Assembly: GCA_015499995.1 (NCBI GenBank)
Contig: JADNRV010000429.1
Span: 1-36,208 of the forward strand
Length of the DNA: 36,208 nucleotides
DNA from: Flammula alnicola
Lineage: Eukaryota; Basidiomycota; Agaricomycetes; Agaricales; Strophariaceae
Direction: 5' to 3'
Every line of letters begins with the position of its first letter. Positions within the stretch are counted from its first letter, which is position 1. The notes under the pieces are model-generated. The model saw only the letters and a program-made list of their open reading frames with translations. It ran no database searches and had not been told where the DNA came from. This document shows, piece after piece, positions 27,679-36,208 of this stretch. The translations under genes were made by a program, and so were the position numbers.

Positions 27679-30125
27679 GTCTTCATTGTCATCAATCTGA
27701 TGAGGTGTTTCCCTCTGAGCTTGTTTTTGAATAACATGCTGAGTGTGATAAAAAAGCATAGCATGCAAGAACCAGTCAAAATTTCCAGTTTTCATTCGTT
27801 TAAGAATTGATTCAAAGCCACCAAGCCATGAATTTAATTGTTCACATGCCTAGTATTTTGTCAATTTCATATACAGAATTTTAAATTTAATAGAATAACA
27901 TACCTGTGTATTGAAGGCTCATTGGTAATATAGCCGTCCCAGTTTATCTTCAGCCATTATTATGAGATTTGGAGCAGAGCCATTTAATGGACCAGGATTG
28001 CACCATTTACGACATAAGTAGTCTGATGTTCGATGATTGATGTAATGGTATGAATCAACAATAAAGCGACTAGTTTTCTGCCACATATTCCAACTTCCAT
28101 TTGCAATGCTTGTTCGAAGTACTTTGCAAGCTTTATCAATGCAAATATAATCTGGTCAGGAATCCTCAGTTGGATATACAGTGCGCAAGAAATTCAGAAT
28201 ATTGGTGGGTGATTCTGCTCTATCAAATTTGGTCCATGCGATTACTACACCGCATAGTGCACAAATAGTTTCAACGCAGTAAAATCGGGCAGGACCAAAG
28301 TAATGATCTCGTGGAATTTCAATATCTTCATCCTGATCATGAGGTTGAACAGTTCTGCGAATACCAGGCTGCCAAGGCATGCTTTCTTGAGGTCTTTGTA
28401 TCATTTTCTTTACTCCTGCCAAGCTTGAATGACTGTGGTCAAGTTTATATTTTTTCCATTCTTGTTGATGAAGATGGCATGCTTGAGTATTGACGACTTT
28501 GGTGTTTGTACAGGTACAGATACGGCATCTATTGCCATATAGTATTTCATGTTCTGTACAAAATGCACCTCCTCTGGCATTTTTTAAATCCTGAGTACAT
28601 TGTTCATATGCACAGTGTGTGGGGCCCATTACTATGCCATCCAATACAACCATTTTGACTGGTGCATAATCCACATCCATAGCATCCACATTAGCAACCA
28701 TATTGAGGTTGTTTGCTCTTATTTGAGCTGCCCGTCGCTCTACAGCAGTCTCACGTGCTGATACATCTGCAAATTCTCCAGCTAGTGCAGGCACATTACT
28801 ATTCTCGTCTGCTCCAGCTACTGCCGCAGGATCATCATTTGCCATAAAATCTGCAGTAGCTTTGTATGCCTGACTGCATTGAGAACATGAATGTTCCTTA
28901 GCAGGTTCCAATACTCCAGTGTTTCCTAAGACTGCAAATGCTTCCACTACAAGTTCTTTGATGTTTAAATTTTCTCTCAACTCCAAATTGATGTTTTTAG
29001 AGCTAGCAACTGTTCTAATTGATTCCTGAACAAATGCCTGCCAAGTTAGACGTCGCGTAATTTGGATATTAGAGCTGGTAATAGAGTTGCAATCATTCCA
29101 ATACTGTGTGTATGCAGCAGCAGACACATGAAAATTATACATTCCACTTAAGACTGAATGTGAAAAATTCCGGTCGACCCACATAGACTGGCCAACCTTT
29201 AGAAATCTTGCAGAATTCAAGTAGCATTTGTTCCAGAGACCATTTTGATCTTTAAAATGCTCATGATCGGCATGATAAGTGGTACTGCAATGGGTGCATT
29301 TTCCTGTCAAAACAGGAACATCTTCATAGACAGTATTTCCTTTTATCAAAGTAACCAATGGAACATCCCTTGTTCTGGTTGCTTGCAAGAGACCTCGAGG
29401 TTTACATTCTGCATCCATACAAACAATACTATCTGGACAAATAGTATGAACAGCCTGAATTGCATCATATGAGACTGGCAGTAAATTTCCTTTGAATTTA
29501 TTTTTGTGATCATATGGAGTAAGCTTCAGCAATGTTGCAAAAGCATCAAGTTTGGTGGACAGTTTTGTGGCTTGATAGTTTTGATCAGGAAGAAATTCTC
29601 CATCACAGAAAAGTGCATTTGTATCAGTCTTTAATCGATGCATCATAGCACGTGACAGTGATCGAATCCATCCAGAAGCTAAGGTTTTATTTTCATCGTC
29701 ATAAATTGGATTTTGTTGACGAGCATGTAGGCTTAGCAATTCTGGATTTTCTGTCATTGAAAACAAGACAAGCAGTACAGTGGCCAAAGAGACTTTAGAA
29801 CTGAATGTCTGTTGTATAAAGGTGCTGAAGACACTGAACGATACATCAGGAAAAGCTTGTGTTTGGGGAGCAGCAGAAGCAAGTGGAATAAATGCAAGGC
29901 AAACCAGAAATATTGGCAGGACCGCAGCACGTGATAGAGCCATCACAAGACAGTACAGAGTGCATATAAAGCCAACACCAAGATAGCCAAGAGAGGTCAC
30001 TAGAAATCCAGAAAGAATCATAGAAGGAATCAAAACCAAGCTATAAGTACATAAAATGGAAACATTAGTATCATTTAAAAGAAAAGCAAGAAAAAAAGCC
30101 ATATATGTGTATATACAACTACTGC

Positions 30126-31950
30126 TTACTTCCTCTTATGAGAACGTTGCTTTCCTTTGACCGAGCGGTCTTCTTCAGTTGAGGGGGATCTCCTTTTCTT
30201 CACCTTTAATTTCTCTCCATTCTCCACAAACTCCTTCAAATCAAGAAATGTATAGTCCTTCTTTGCAATACCCCAGACCCTTCTATCCTCATCTTCATCA
30301 GCATTCTCATCTTCAAGCCAATCCACCAATTCGGGAAAGTTGGCCTTGACAAGTGAAAAATTCGTGGCATAATTGTCGTGCCAGGCAGATTTCCCGATAA
30401 AAATGTCGATAACCATGAATTCGGTGTACTTTGGAAGATCAATTGGCCAGTTGCCTGCTCCAGAAATACTCTTCGCAAGTTTGAGAGCTTTCATACACTC
30501 CAAGTAACGTCCCCAGTAGAATCACATACCCTTTTTGGCGCGATCAGTGAAAAGAGGGTTGATAGAAAGTTCTTCAATGAGACGTTCTCGAAATTCAGGA
30601 CTGAGAGTGTTCTTTCCGATAAACCAGGTATTCGAGGAACCTTCCTGAAACATGGGTGGAGTATCAGGATGTTGACTAGATGAAACAGTACGAGAGCCAG
30701 AATGAGAGCCAGGAAGTGAAAGGGAACGAGCAGAATGAGAGCCAAGACTAGAGCCTAGACGGCCAGCAAAGCCTGGCAAGTAAGAGTTGCTTTGGTCAAA
30801 GGTTGTCTAAAAATATAAAATATCAAAAGAAATTCAAGAATAAATCACTTATATAACTTACACCCAAAATGCGAACAGTATTCTTGTTGTTACTGTCCTT
30901 CGACCACTCAATATAGTTGTCTCGGGTGGGTTGACGCTGGATGATACTTTCAAAGCAACCTTGGGCGCTCCAATCACCGTCATCAAGAATGAATAAACGG
31001 TAAGCAGGCTCTACCATGAAATAATATTAATAAATATCTTGAAAGAAACATCAACCACGTACTGCGAATAGGAGAGTAATCTCTTGCACCTCTCTTAACA
31101 ACATCTTGAACAGTCCGGTACTCCAATACATCTTGAACGGTTACAGTGAAGGAAGGCTTGGTATCAGCGATATCGATGTTGGCAGGATTTTGCTCAGAAA
31201 GATACAAGTAAATCTTGCCCTTTTCCGCAGCATAATCGGAAAACACATTGGCCTCCTGCCAGATATCTGGTGCGTCAGCCATGTTAAAGTTGTTTCCATG
31301 AGCACGACCTCGAAAGATGCCACCGGTTGAGCAGGACGATCCATGAGCAGGTATATACTCCTTAGGCGGACTAGCCATGTGGACATCTACCATACATATT
31401 AATCTAAATAATATAGAATAAATAGAAATAAAAATAAAAATACCATTGGAAGCAGCCCCGATCATTGCGAGACGGGGTCTGAGACTGGCTGAGGTGGTTA
31501 GCACAAAGAGCAGCATGCTCTCTGGCCCGACCTCGAGAAGAGGTAGTCACATCTTCTTGTGCTTCATGGGCTTACCCACCCAAGTGCGAAAGCGGGGGTC
31601 GGGTGGTGTGATGCTACGGGTATGAGCAGGGGCGCGTTGCGGTTGGGCATGTTGCGGTTAGGCGTGTTGCGGTTAGGTGTGTTGCAGTTGGGCGTGTTGC
31701 GGTTGGGCATGTTGCAGTTGGGCTGCACGTCGGTGTCGTTGCTGTTGTTCGCACCGCGCTTGCGCGATTTGGCTAGCGCGTGGGCCTCGACGTCGTCGGC
31801 ATCCGCTTTGCCACTTCCTTTGTTCGCGGTACAGCTCCTGCGTTTGGTCTTCGGGCTCACGTTGGTGCTGTCGTGCTTGTTGGCGGCAGTGCGTAGCTGG
31901 TGGGCTCTGGGCCTGGCATTTGCGTTTGCGTCGGCGTTGGCGTCAACGTG
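30126..31950 (-). pseudogene. Intron-containing gene of unknown function next to KDZ gene, broken
   Basis: Minus strand, four visible exons. Introns with canonical ends: 31387-31443 (57 nt), 31011-31062 (52 nt) and 30807-30861 (55 nt). The protein starts with a Gln/Arg-rich region encoded by 15-bp repeats, then RTWVGKPMKHKKM, then a central domain (LDDGDWSAQGCFESIIQRQP, ILGTTFDQSNSYLPGFAG), a Ser/Arg-rich linker, SPEFRERLIEELSINPLF, ECMKALKLAKSISGAGNWP, and a basic Lys/Arg tail ending at 30126. Stops: TGA at 31547-31549 and 30522-30524 (arginine fits both), and TAA at 31658 and 31673 inside the repeats, from CAA in sister units. The N-terminus beyond about 31950 is not resolved. It ends 23 bp before the KDZ ATG on the same strand, so the two may be partners in one element. 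I do not recognise the family. Confidence 0.65.
31631..31722 (-). repeat. 15-bp coding minisatellite
   Basis: Six units of CAACACGCCCAACCG (minus strand) with one- or two-base changes, encoding a Pro-Gln-His-Ala-Gln repeat in the gene frame. Units 3 and 4 carry CCC-to-CCT changes that turn CAA into TAA, and unit 3 also lost a CpG. Confidence 0.8.
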
Positions 31951-33010
31951 GTCGTCGTCACTGGCATGGTCGCTGGCGTGCTCGTCGTGATTAGGGTTGT
32001 AACCCTTCGTCCTCTGTACCCGATACTCTGGTACCCTCGGCGTGCATCTGGGATCTCGCTATGTCGAGTTATGCACCCCGGAAATCTTCCTGTACCCAGT
32101 TATTACCCGATATGGTATGTGTTCCCAATTAGGTATCCCTCTGATCCGAGCTTTGATCGGCGTTGCTACAGGCGCGTTTATGGGCGTCTGCTTTACCCCG
32201 GCTGCTCCACTGTCCTCGATGCCTTCGGCAATGTCACGCGACCTGTCCTGTAGTGTGCCTAGATGTCCGTTCTTTTAATCTAGAGATCCGCGCCCTCGCT
32301 GTATAGGCCGGATGGTTAAGATATTACTGAAAGGCGCCTATTTCCGTACACTTCATTAGATGTATTGACTAGTATCTCAATAGTTACTAATGATAATGTC
32401 TTTAATTGACCGCGCGTTCCTCGTTATCTTGCATAGTTTCCTCTAGTCCTTAGTAGTCTTGTTATTGTAATGTCCGGACTTGTAACATTGAGACTACATT
32501 GTAAGCTTTACTAAGTGCTAAAAATAGCTCAGGTAAGGAGAATAGTATTCCGTTCAGAGCTAGCCGCTCGCGGTCTCTTCATCTCCCCCCAACTTAGATA
32601 TTGACTGTCCCCAGTCAACCATATCGCACACTATCAAGGGTCTCTTTCATTTGTTTCTTCGTTCAACATTTGCCTATGCAATCCTTTAGGAGCGCCTATG
32701 TTCTCACGACAAAGCTTGCCGTTGTAATGAGAAGCACGGTGAAGACTTCCTGCCTAACAAACTTTCCGAAGTTCCCAACTCGTGTTCTAAGGTCTTTCCA
32801 TCCTAGGAATAACTTCCTTAACCGTTGCTGATCCTGACCATCGGTAAGCGCTTCTAATGAGTCCGCTTCCTCGAAAGGCTACACAACTGATTCTATCAGG
32901 TTTTAACATATCCTGCGGCTTCTTTCTTGGTGAATACGAAGAATTGCACTCCGTCATAGTCGTTCGGTTGCAGTCGGTGACTCGGTGCGGTGTCTGTAGT
33001 TTGTTTTGGC
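31951..33010. other. No gene supported
   Basis: About 1 kb. On the minus strand a coding-like frame upstream of the pseudogene (32276-31951, residues such as IRGIPNWEHIPYRV and RVPEYRVQRTKGYNPN) is cut by TAG near 32060 and TAA near 32277; it may be a 5' exon of that gene. From 32280 to 32580 I see nothing. A C-tract and hairpin motif lies at 32582-32618. Confidence 0.5.
32582..32618. promoter_or_regulatory. C-tract plus hairpin motif upstream of the zinc-cluster gene
   Basis: TCTCCCCCCAACTT (32582-32595) followed after 5 nt by the perfect hairpin TTGACTGTCCCCAGTCAA (7-bp stem, 4-nt loop). The same arrangement occurs at 35864-35897 before the next gene. It lies 434 nt upstream of the TATA box. 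The role is unknown. Confidence 0.55.
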
Positions 33011-33015
33011 CCGCG

Positions 33016-33023
33016 TATATAAA
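33016..33023 (+). promoter_or_regulatory. TATA box of the zinc-cluster gene
   Basis: TATATAAA in the context CCGCGTATATAAACTGG, 104 nt before the ATG at 33127. The intervening leader is C/T/A-rich (CATTTCCCAACCACC), typical of fungal 5' UTRs. Confidence 0.7.
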
Positions 33024-33126
33024 CTGGACATACGCGCTCCTTTAGACTTCAACACTCTCCGCATTTCCCAACCACCACTGTCAACAACTGCTTCGCTGTC
33101 CTATCCTCTAACTAATCATTCCTATC

Positions 33127-35384
33127 ATGCCTTCCCCCCTCTATGCTTCCTTGCAACCTGCTTGGACCTTTCTCAGCCAAAAGCTGATTTGGTTTGCTAT
33201 CACACCCGAAACGCGTCATGTTTCTGCGGCGTCGCGAACTCTGTTCCAATTGGCCACTCCCATGGTAAGGGACTTTTTGTCTTTTTGCCCATTATATATC
33301 CTTTATCTTCTGGCCTCCCCTTAGAACAACTATATGCGCGAGCTGGAGGCTACAGGCTCCCCCGAACCTCTGCCTTGTCTGCGCATTCATCGGTGGATGT
33401 GGTTCTTGGCCAACGCCGCTGATGAGGATGTCCCTCCCTTCGCTCGGATTGACATTTTTAATGTCACCCAGGAGGTAAGTACCTAGGTATTACTTTTTTT
33501 TACGTCTTGGGAGATCGCTCATCACAGTCCCTGTCTGTTGTAGGCAAATTTTTATCCATTGTATGCCGATTGGGTTTCGGACGCGGGTGTGGACTGCGTA
33601 CCTCCCTATCCGCATTACGTTGGTATGGCCCAACATCTCTTAGACGCGGAGTGGATCTCTTCCCCCGTTGTAGAGGCTACCCAGGTGCCCCCTGGTACAT
33701 ATCTTTTTCGTTTTATCGTTTATCCCGTCTGTTCGCTTACGGCTTCTTTTGTTTAGCTACTGTACCAGAGATGGACCTCGACGCAATGCGTCTTTCGCCA
33801 CCCCCGTTGCCCGCTCTTCAACCCGCGATGGAAGCCGCTGAGGTTTCCCCTGGTACATATTTTCTATCTTAGTATCCTATTAATGTGTTGTTTACCCTGT
33901 CTTCATGGCAGACGGTATGGACTTGGGCATAAACGAGGCAAGTCTGCCACCGCCCTCTCCACTCCTTGGTGCGTAGTTGATCTTACATCTTTTATTCGTC
34001 CTTGACTAACTCGTCGTCTGCTAGCTACTAGCCCAGACATGGCCACTGGAGAGGCGCGTTTATCGCTCTCCCCATCTCCTGTGGTACCACTCGCGACGGA
34101 GGATCCTGAGGATAGGCTGCGTTCCCTCCTCGAGCCGCCTCCTCATCGTCCTAGGGGTCACAAGGGCAAAGCTCGGGCTCGCACCCCGTCCCTCCTTCCT
34201 TCTCTTGCACCAGCACCTCCCCTTCGCGCACCATTTACTCGCGCGGCGGCTGCTCGTCTTGCAGCGTCTTCTAGTGTTACCCCAAGACTGCTGGAGACCC
34301 TGGACGCGGACCCCTCAGTTCTCGCGGATCGCGCCGCTGCTGCTCGACTCGCGGTTACTCGTCGACAAACAGCTCTTCCTGGGGTTGCTTCAAGCTCGCG
34401 GGTAACCTTGGACGTCGAGCCTGCTGCTCCCCCGACTCTTAAACGCAAGGTCGCCGCACTCGGCGATGCCAGAAGTAAGCGCCCGCGACTCGAAGTCGCA
34501 CCAGACGTCCCAGCGTCAAACTTTGCTCCTTCGAGCAAACTCCTGGCTGAGCAGTTTACTCTGCTCTTGGGTAACGGCCCCATGACTTTGGTGAGTACTG
34601 TTTCTTTTCTTCCATCTTTAGTTATATATCCTCATTACTTGTGTACCAGACACCACCGGTGTGCACTGCGTGCCGTCTCAAGGGTTTAGAACCTGAGGAG
34701 TGCGTCATTCCACCCGGTGAACACGGCTGCGAACGGTGCAAGCGGAACCGACACGGTATCTGCTCTTTCCGAGCGAAGCTCAAGGATCAAATCCCCAACT
34801 TCGAAGCCTTGGTCGAAGTTAGCCAGCTTTCTTTGACCAGTGAGTACCTCATTCTCATGTCCTTTATTTTCCCCAAGTTAATCATGTATTCTTTAGACCT
34901 TCACAACCTCTTTGGCCGCCTTCATCGCACTAGCACTTGGAATTTGGTCCAGCGGGAGTACGTTCGCCAAAGCGAGCTCGAAATGTCCGCGTTATCGTGC
35001 GAAATTTCGAGTTCCTTGCATCGCTTAGTCGCGACGGATCCCGACGATTCCTTCCAGGAGTTGTATGTCGAGGATAACGAAGCCATGGCAGCCTTGGTTG
35101 ACGTCTTGTCTGCCTTGGCTCCTGGCTCGTTGCCTTGCACTGATCCTCACCCGGACTCGCGTACTTTGCTATCCGAGTTGGCTTCGTTGCTAGAAGGCGT
35201 CCCAGCTCCAAGCTGGTTTCCTCGACCGGACCATCATTTCCTGCCTCGTGCCATCCCTCCCCCAGAGAACGTTTCCGACGCTGGTGACGTTGCTGGTTCG
35301 GTTGATACCGACACCGCGCTTGCAGAGTTAGATGACCTCGATGAACAGGTCGCCATTCTGGAGTCTCTTACTTCGGCCAAGTAG
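33127..35384 (+). CDS. Zn2Cys6-like zinc-cluster protein, 611 aa, eight exons
   Basis: Exons 33127-33264, 33325-33474, 33544-33694, 33757-33852, 33912-33968, 34025-34590, 34650-34839 and 34897-35384 join to 612 codons with no stop until TAG; seven GT..AG introns of 56-69 nt keep frame throughout. The cysteine cluster is C391-x2-C394-x9-C404-x8-C413-x2-C416-x7-C424, like a fungal Zn2Cys6 DNA-binding domain except for x9 instead of x6 in the first loop, so DNA binding is an inference. A nuclear localisation signal (LKRKV...SKRPRLE, residues 336-356) lies just before it. Residues 190-330 are Pro/Ala/Ser-rich with two RAAAARLA repeats; the C-terminus is acidic. The N-terminal 145 residues (WTFLSQKLIWFAI, LRIHRWMWFLANAADEDVPPF, FYPLYADWVSD) are not recognised. 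It may be a cellular regulator or a gene of a larger retroelement. Confidence 0.8.
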
Positions 35385-36002
35385 TTTGGACTTGGTGAGT
35401 CTTGTCCTATCTTTTTAGTCTAGCCAATATTGACTCCTGCTTTTACAGTCATATATTCGCTTATCTTGCACTTTCTTGGGACTTGAACAGCTTATGTAGC
35501 ATACAGCCCATTACTTTGTTATCTTATTGGTGTACTAGCTTCGCTATTAGATAGTTTTTAGGGTCTATCTGTTGTAGCTTAGCTAGTGGTTATCTTTATA
35601 TCTTGTTATAATTGTAAAACCCTTGTCTTGTTGCTTGATTCAGAGTCTGATCACTAAGTTTCGCTTCAAAGAAGGTCTGCAGAATCTCCTCACATTGCTG
35701 TAAGTATCTGCATTTAAACTTTTAAGCCTTCCTCAAGACTTTATAGCCTTACTTGACCGGGTTTTTGATATAAAATCCGTAGTTAAAATCGCAAAATTCT
35801 GGCTGGTAACCATAGACGCTCCTATGCATCGGCTGATCGTTCTGCGTGCGCACACCCTGTACCTCTCCCCCCAACTTTAAATCAACTGTCCCAGTTGTTC
35901 CAAGTCCATACTAGAGATCGGTTACTATGTGCGGTTCGTCCTAGAAAGTAGCGTACTGTGATCGGTTGCCCAGAACCAATTTTCACGCCCTCTGTCGTTC
36001 AA
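35385..36002. other. Intergenic region, no gene
   Basis: AT-rich 3' flank of the zinc-cluster gene followed by the promoter region of the next gene. The only structure seen is the C-tract/hairpin motif at 35864-35897. Confidence 0.6.
35864..35897. promoter_or_regulatory. C-tract plus hairpin motif upstream of the last gene
   Basis: TCTCCCCCCAACTT (35864-35877) followed by hairpin CAACTGTCCCAGTTG (35883-35897). It lies about 105 nt before the TATA-like element. The C-tract is identical to that at 32582, while the hairpin stem differs by paired changes. Confidence 0.55.
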
Positions 36003-36009
36003 TATAAAA
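36003..36009 (+). promoter_or_regulatory. TATA-like element of the last gene
   Basis: TATAAAA, 28 nt before the ATG at 36037. The spacing would place transcription start at or very near the ATG. Confidence 0.55.
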
Positions 36010-36036
36010 CCCAGACATTGGACCCTAGAGCTCCCC

Positions 36037-36208
36037 ATGGCTTCTAACAACCAAGTAGACACGTCTAACACCCCTCCAGCTTATAATCAAAACCTCCGCG
36101 ACATATGGGATGGTCGCTCCCATACTACTCCCGAGGAACAAGTCGCTATCAAGGAGGCGCAGTTTACCGCTCTTTTCAACGCCGCTCACAACCTCGACAC
36201 CGCTCAAA
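36037..36208 (+). CDS. N-terminus of a hypothetical protein, cut by window end
   Basis: ATG at 36037 opens a frame of 57 codons that runs off the right edge: MASNNQVDTSNTPPAYNQNL, then RDIWDGRSHTTPEEQVAIKE and on. The Asn/Thr/Pro-rich opening followed by a charged helix is compatible with a retrotransposon Gag N-terminus but not diagnostic. The presence of the same upstream motif as the zinc-cluster gene suggests the two belong to the same unit or share regulation. Confidence 0.5.
   Translation, partial: MASNNQVDTSNTPPAYNQNLRDIWDGRSHTTPEEQVAIKEAQFTALFNAAHNLDTAQ

Larger units (their letters stand above)
26692..30102 (-). pseudogene. KDZ-type transposase with CxC5/CxC6 cysteine clusters, broken
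   Basis: Minus strand. The first 648 codons (30102-28156) are open, then TGA at 28156-28158 and again at 27919-27921, both where the family has arginine (before PDYIC and AFNTQ). A 54-nt intron (27850-27903, GTATGT...CTAG) is clear. Cysteine clusters: CTHCSTTYHADHEHF near residue 268; CSQCSQAY near 405; CAYEQC...CTEHEILYGNRCRICTC near 500-545; CVETICALCGVVIAWTKF near 607. Past the first TGA come IDKAC, VDSYHYINHR and CEQLNSWLGGFE, likely the catalytic D-D-E of the RNase H fold (inference). TIR element 2 splits the acidic C-terminus; without it and one TSD copy the frame runs to TGA 26692-26694. The start is uncertain: residues 1-75 are hydrophobic, odd for a transposase; a later Met (residue 54) begins a signal-peptide-like segment. 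Confidence 0.85.

Noticed and set aside
31900..32253. 117-codon plus-strand ORF
   Set aside because: It lies opposite the Gln/Arg-rich minus-strand gene and its possible 5' exon, with repetitive Val/Gly composition and no recognisable domain.

Overview
The window looks like a transposon graveyard in the nuclear genome of a mushroom-forming basidiomycete (Agaricomycetes). The reasons are the 52-69-nt GT..AG introns, a KDZ-type transposase of the CxC5/CxC6 cysteine-cluster class, and basidiomycete-style Ty3, Copia and RNase H-bearing LINE elements. Almost everything from 1 to about 31.9 kb is mobile DNA inserted into other mobile DNA. The only gene read here as intact and complete is at 33127-35384.

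Nesting of the left 26 kb, worked out from target-site duplications (TSDs) and restored reading frames. A Copia element is the oldest visible layer (3787-4301, resumed at 24891-25942). A LINE ends in poly(A) against it at 3786 and itself carries a solo Copia LTR (1808-2186). A second LINE (4302-24890) sits inside the Copia reverse transcriptase between copies of AACCTGAAGGTTTCC. That LINE contains a 463-bp hAT-like MITE (4408-4870, 8-bp TSD) and a very large Ty3 retrotransposon (4991 to about 23575). The Ty3 in turn contains a 1.1-kb tRNA-headed SINE (11257-12373, 15-bp TSD) and a 2.1-kb terminal-inverted-repeat element (18995-21124, 8-bp TSD). Removing each of the second LINE, the SINE and the TIR element restores a continuous host reading frame. 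A minus-strand LINE fragment with a clean open frame runs off the left edge.

The Ty3 element is unusual. Its LTRs are about 1 kb and carry seven regularly spaced hairpins. About 7.7 kb of protein-coding-like spacer lies between protease and reverse transcriptase, and a separate ORF lies after pol. It is dead: about 20 in-frame stops interrupt gag-pol, and all that I can place by frame are TGA, mostly at positions that read as arginine (CGA). The two LTRs differ mainly by CpG transitions. Together these point to decay of methylated CpG.

Right half. A KDZ-type transposase pseudogene (minus strand, 26692-30102) is interrupted near its C-terminus by a second TIR element (26760-27678, 8-bp TSD). 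That element shares terminal sequence with the one in the Ty3 but has a different subterminal palindrome, and both contain a tRNA-like segment. A third cluster of a related motif lies at 26256-26510. Next to the KDZ gene is an intron-containing minus-strand pseudogene of unknown function (30126 to about 31950). The last 3 kb holds an intact eight-exon gene for a 611-residue protein with a Zn2Cys6-like cysteine cluster, and the start of another gene at the right edge. Both are preceded by the same C-tract plus hairpin motif.
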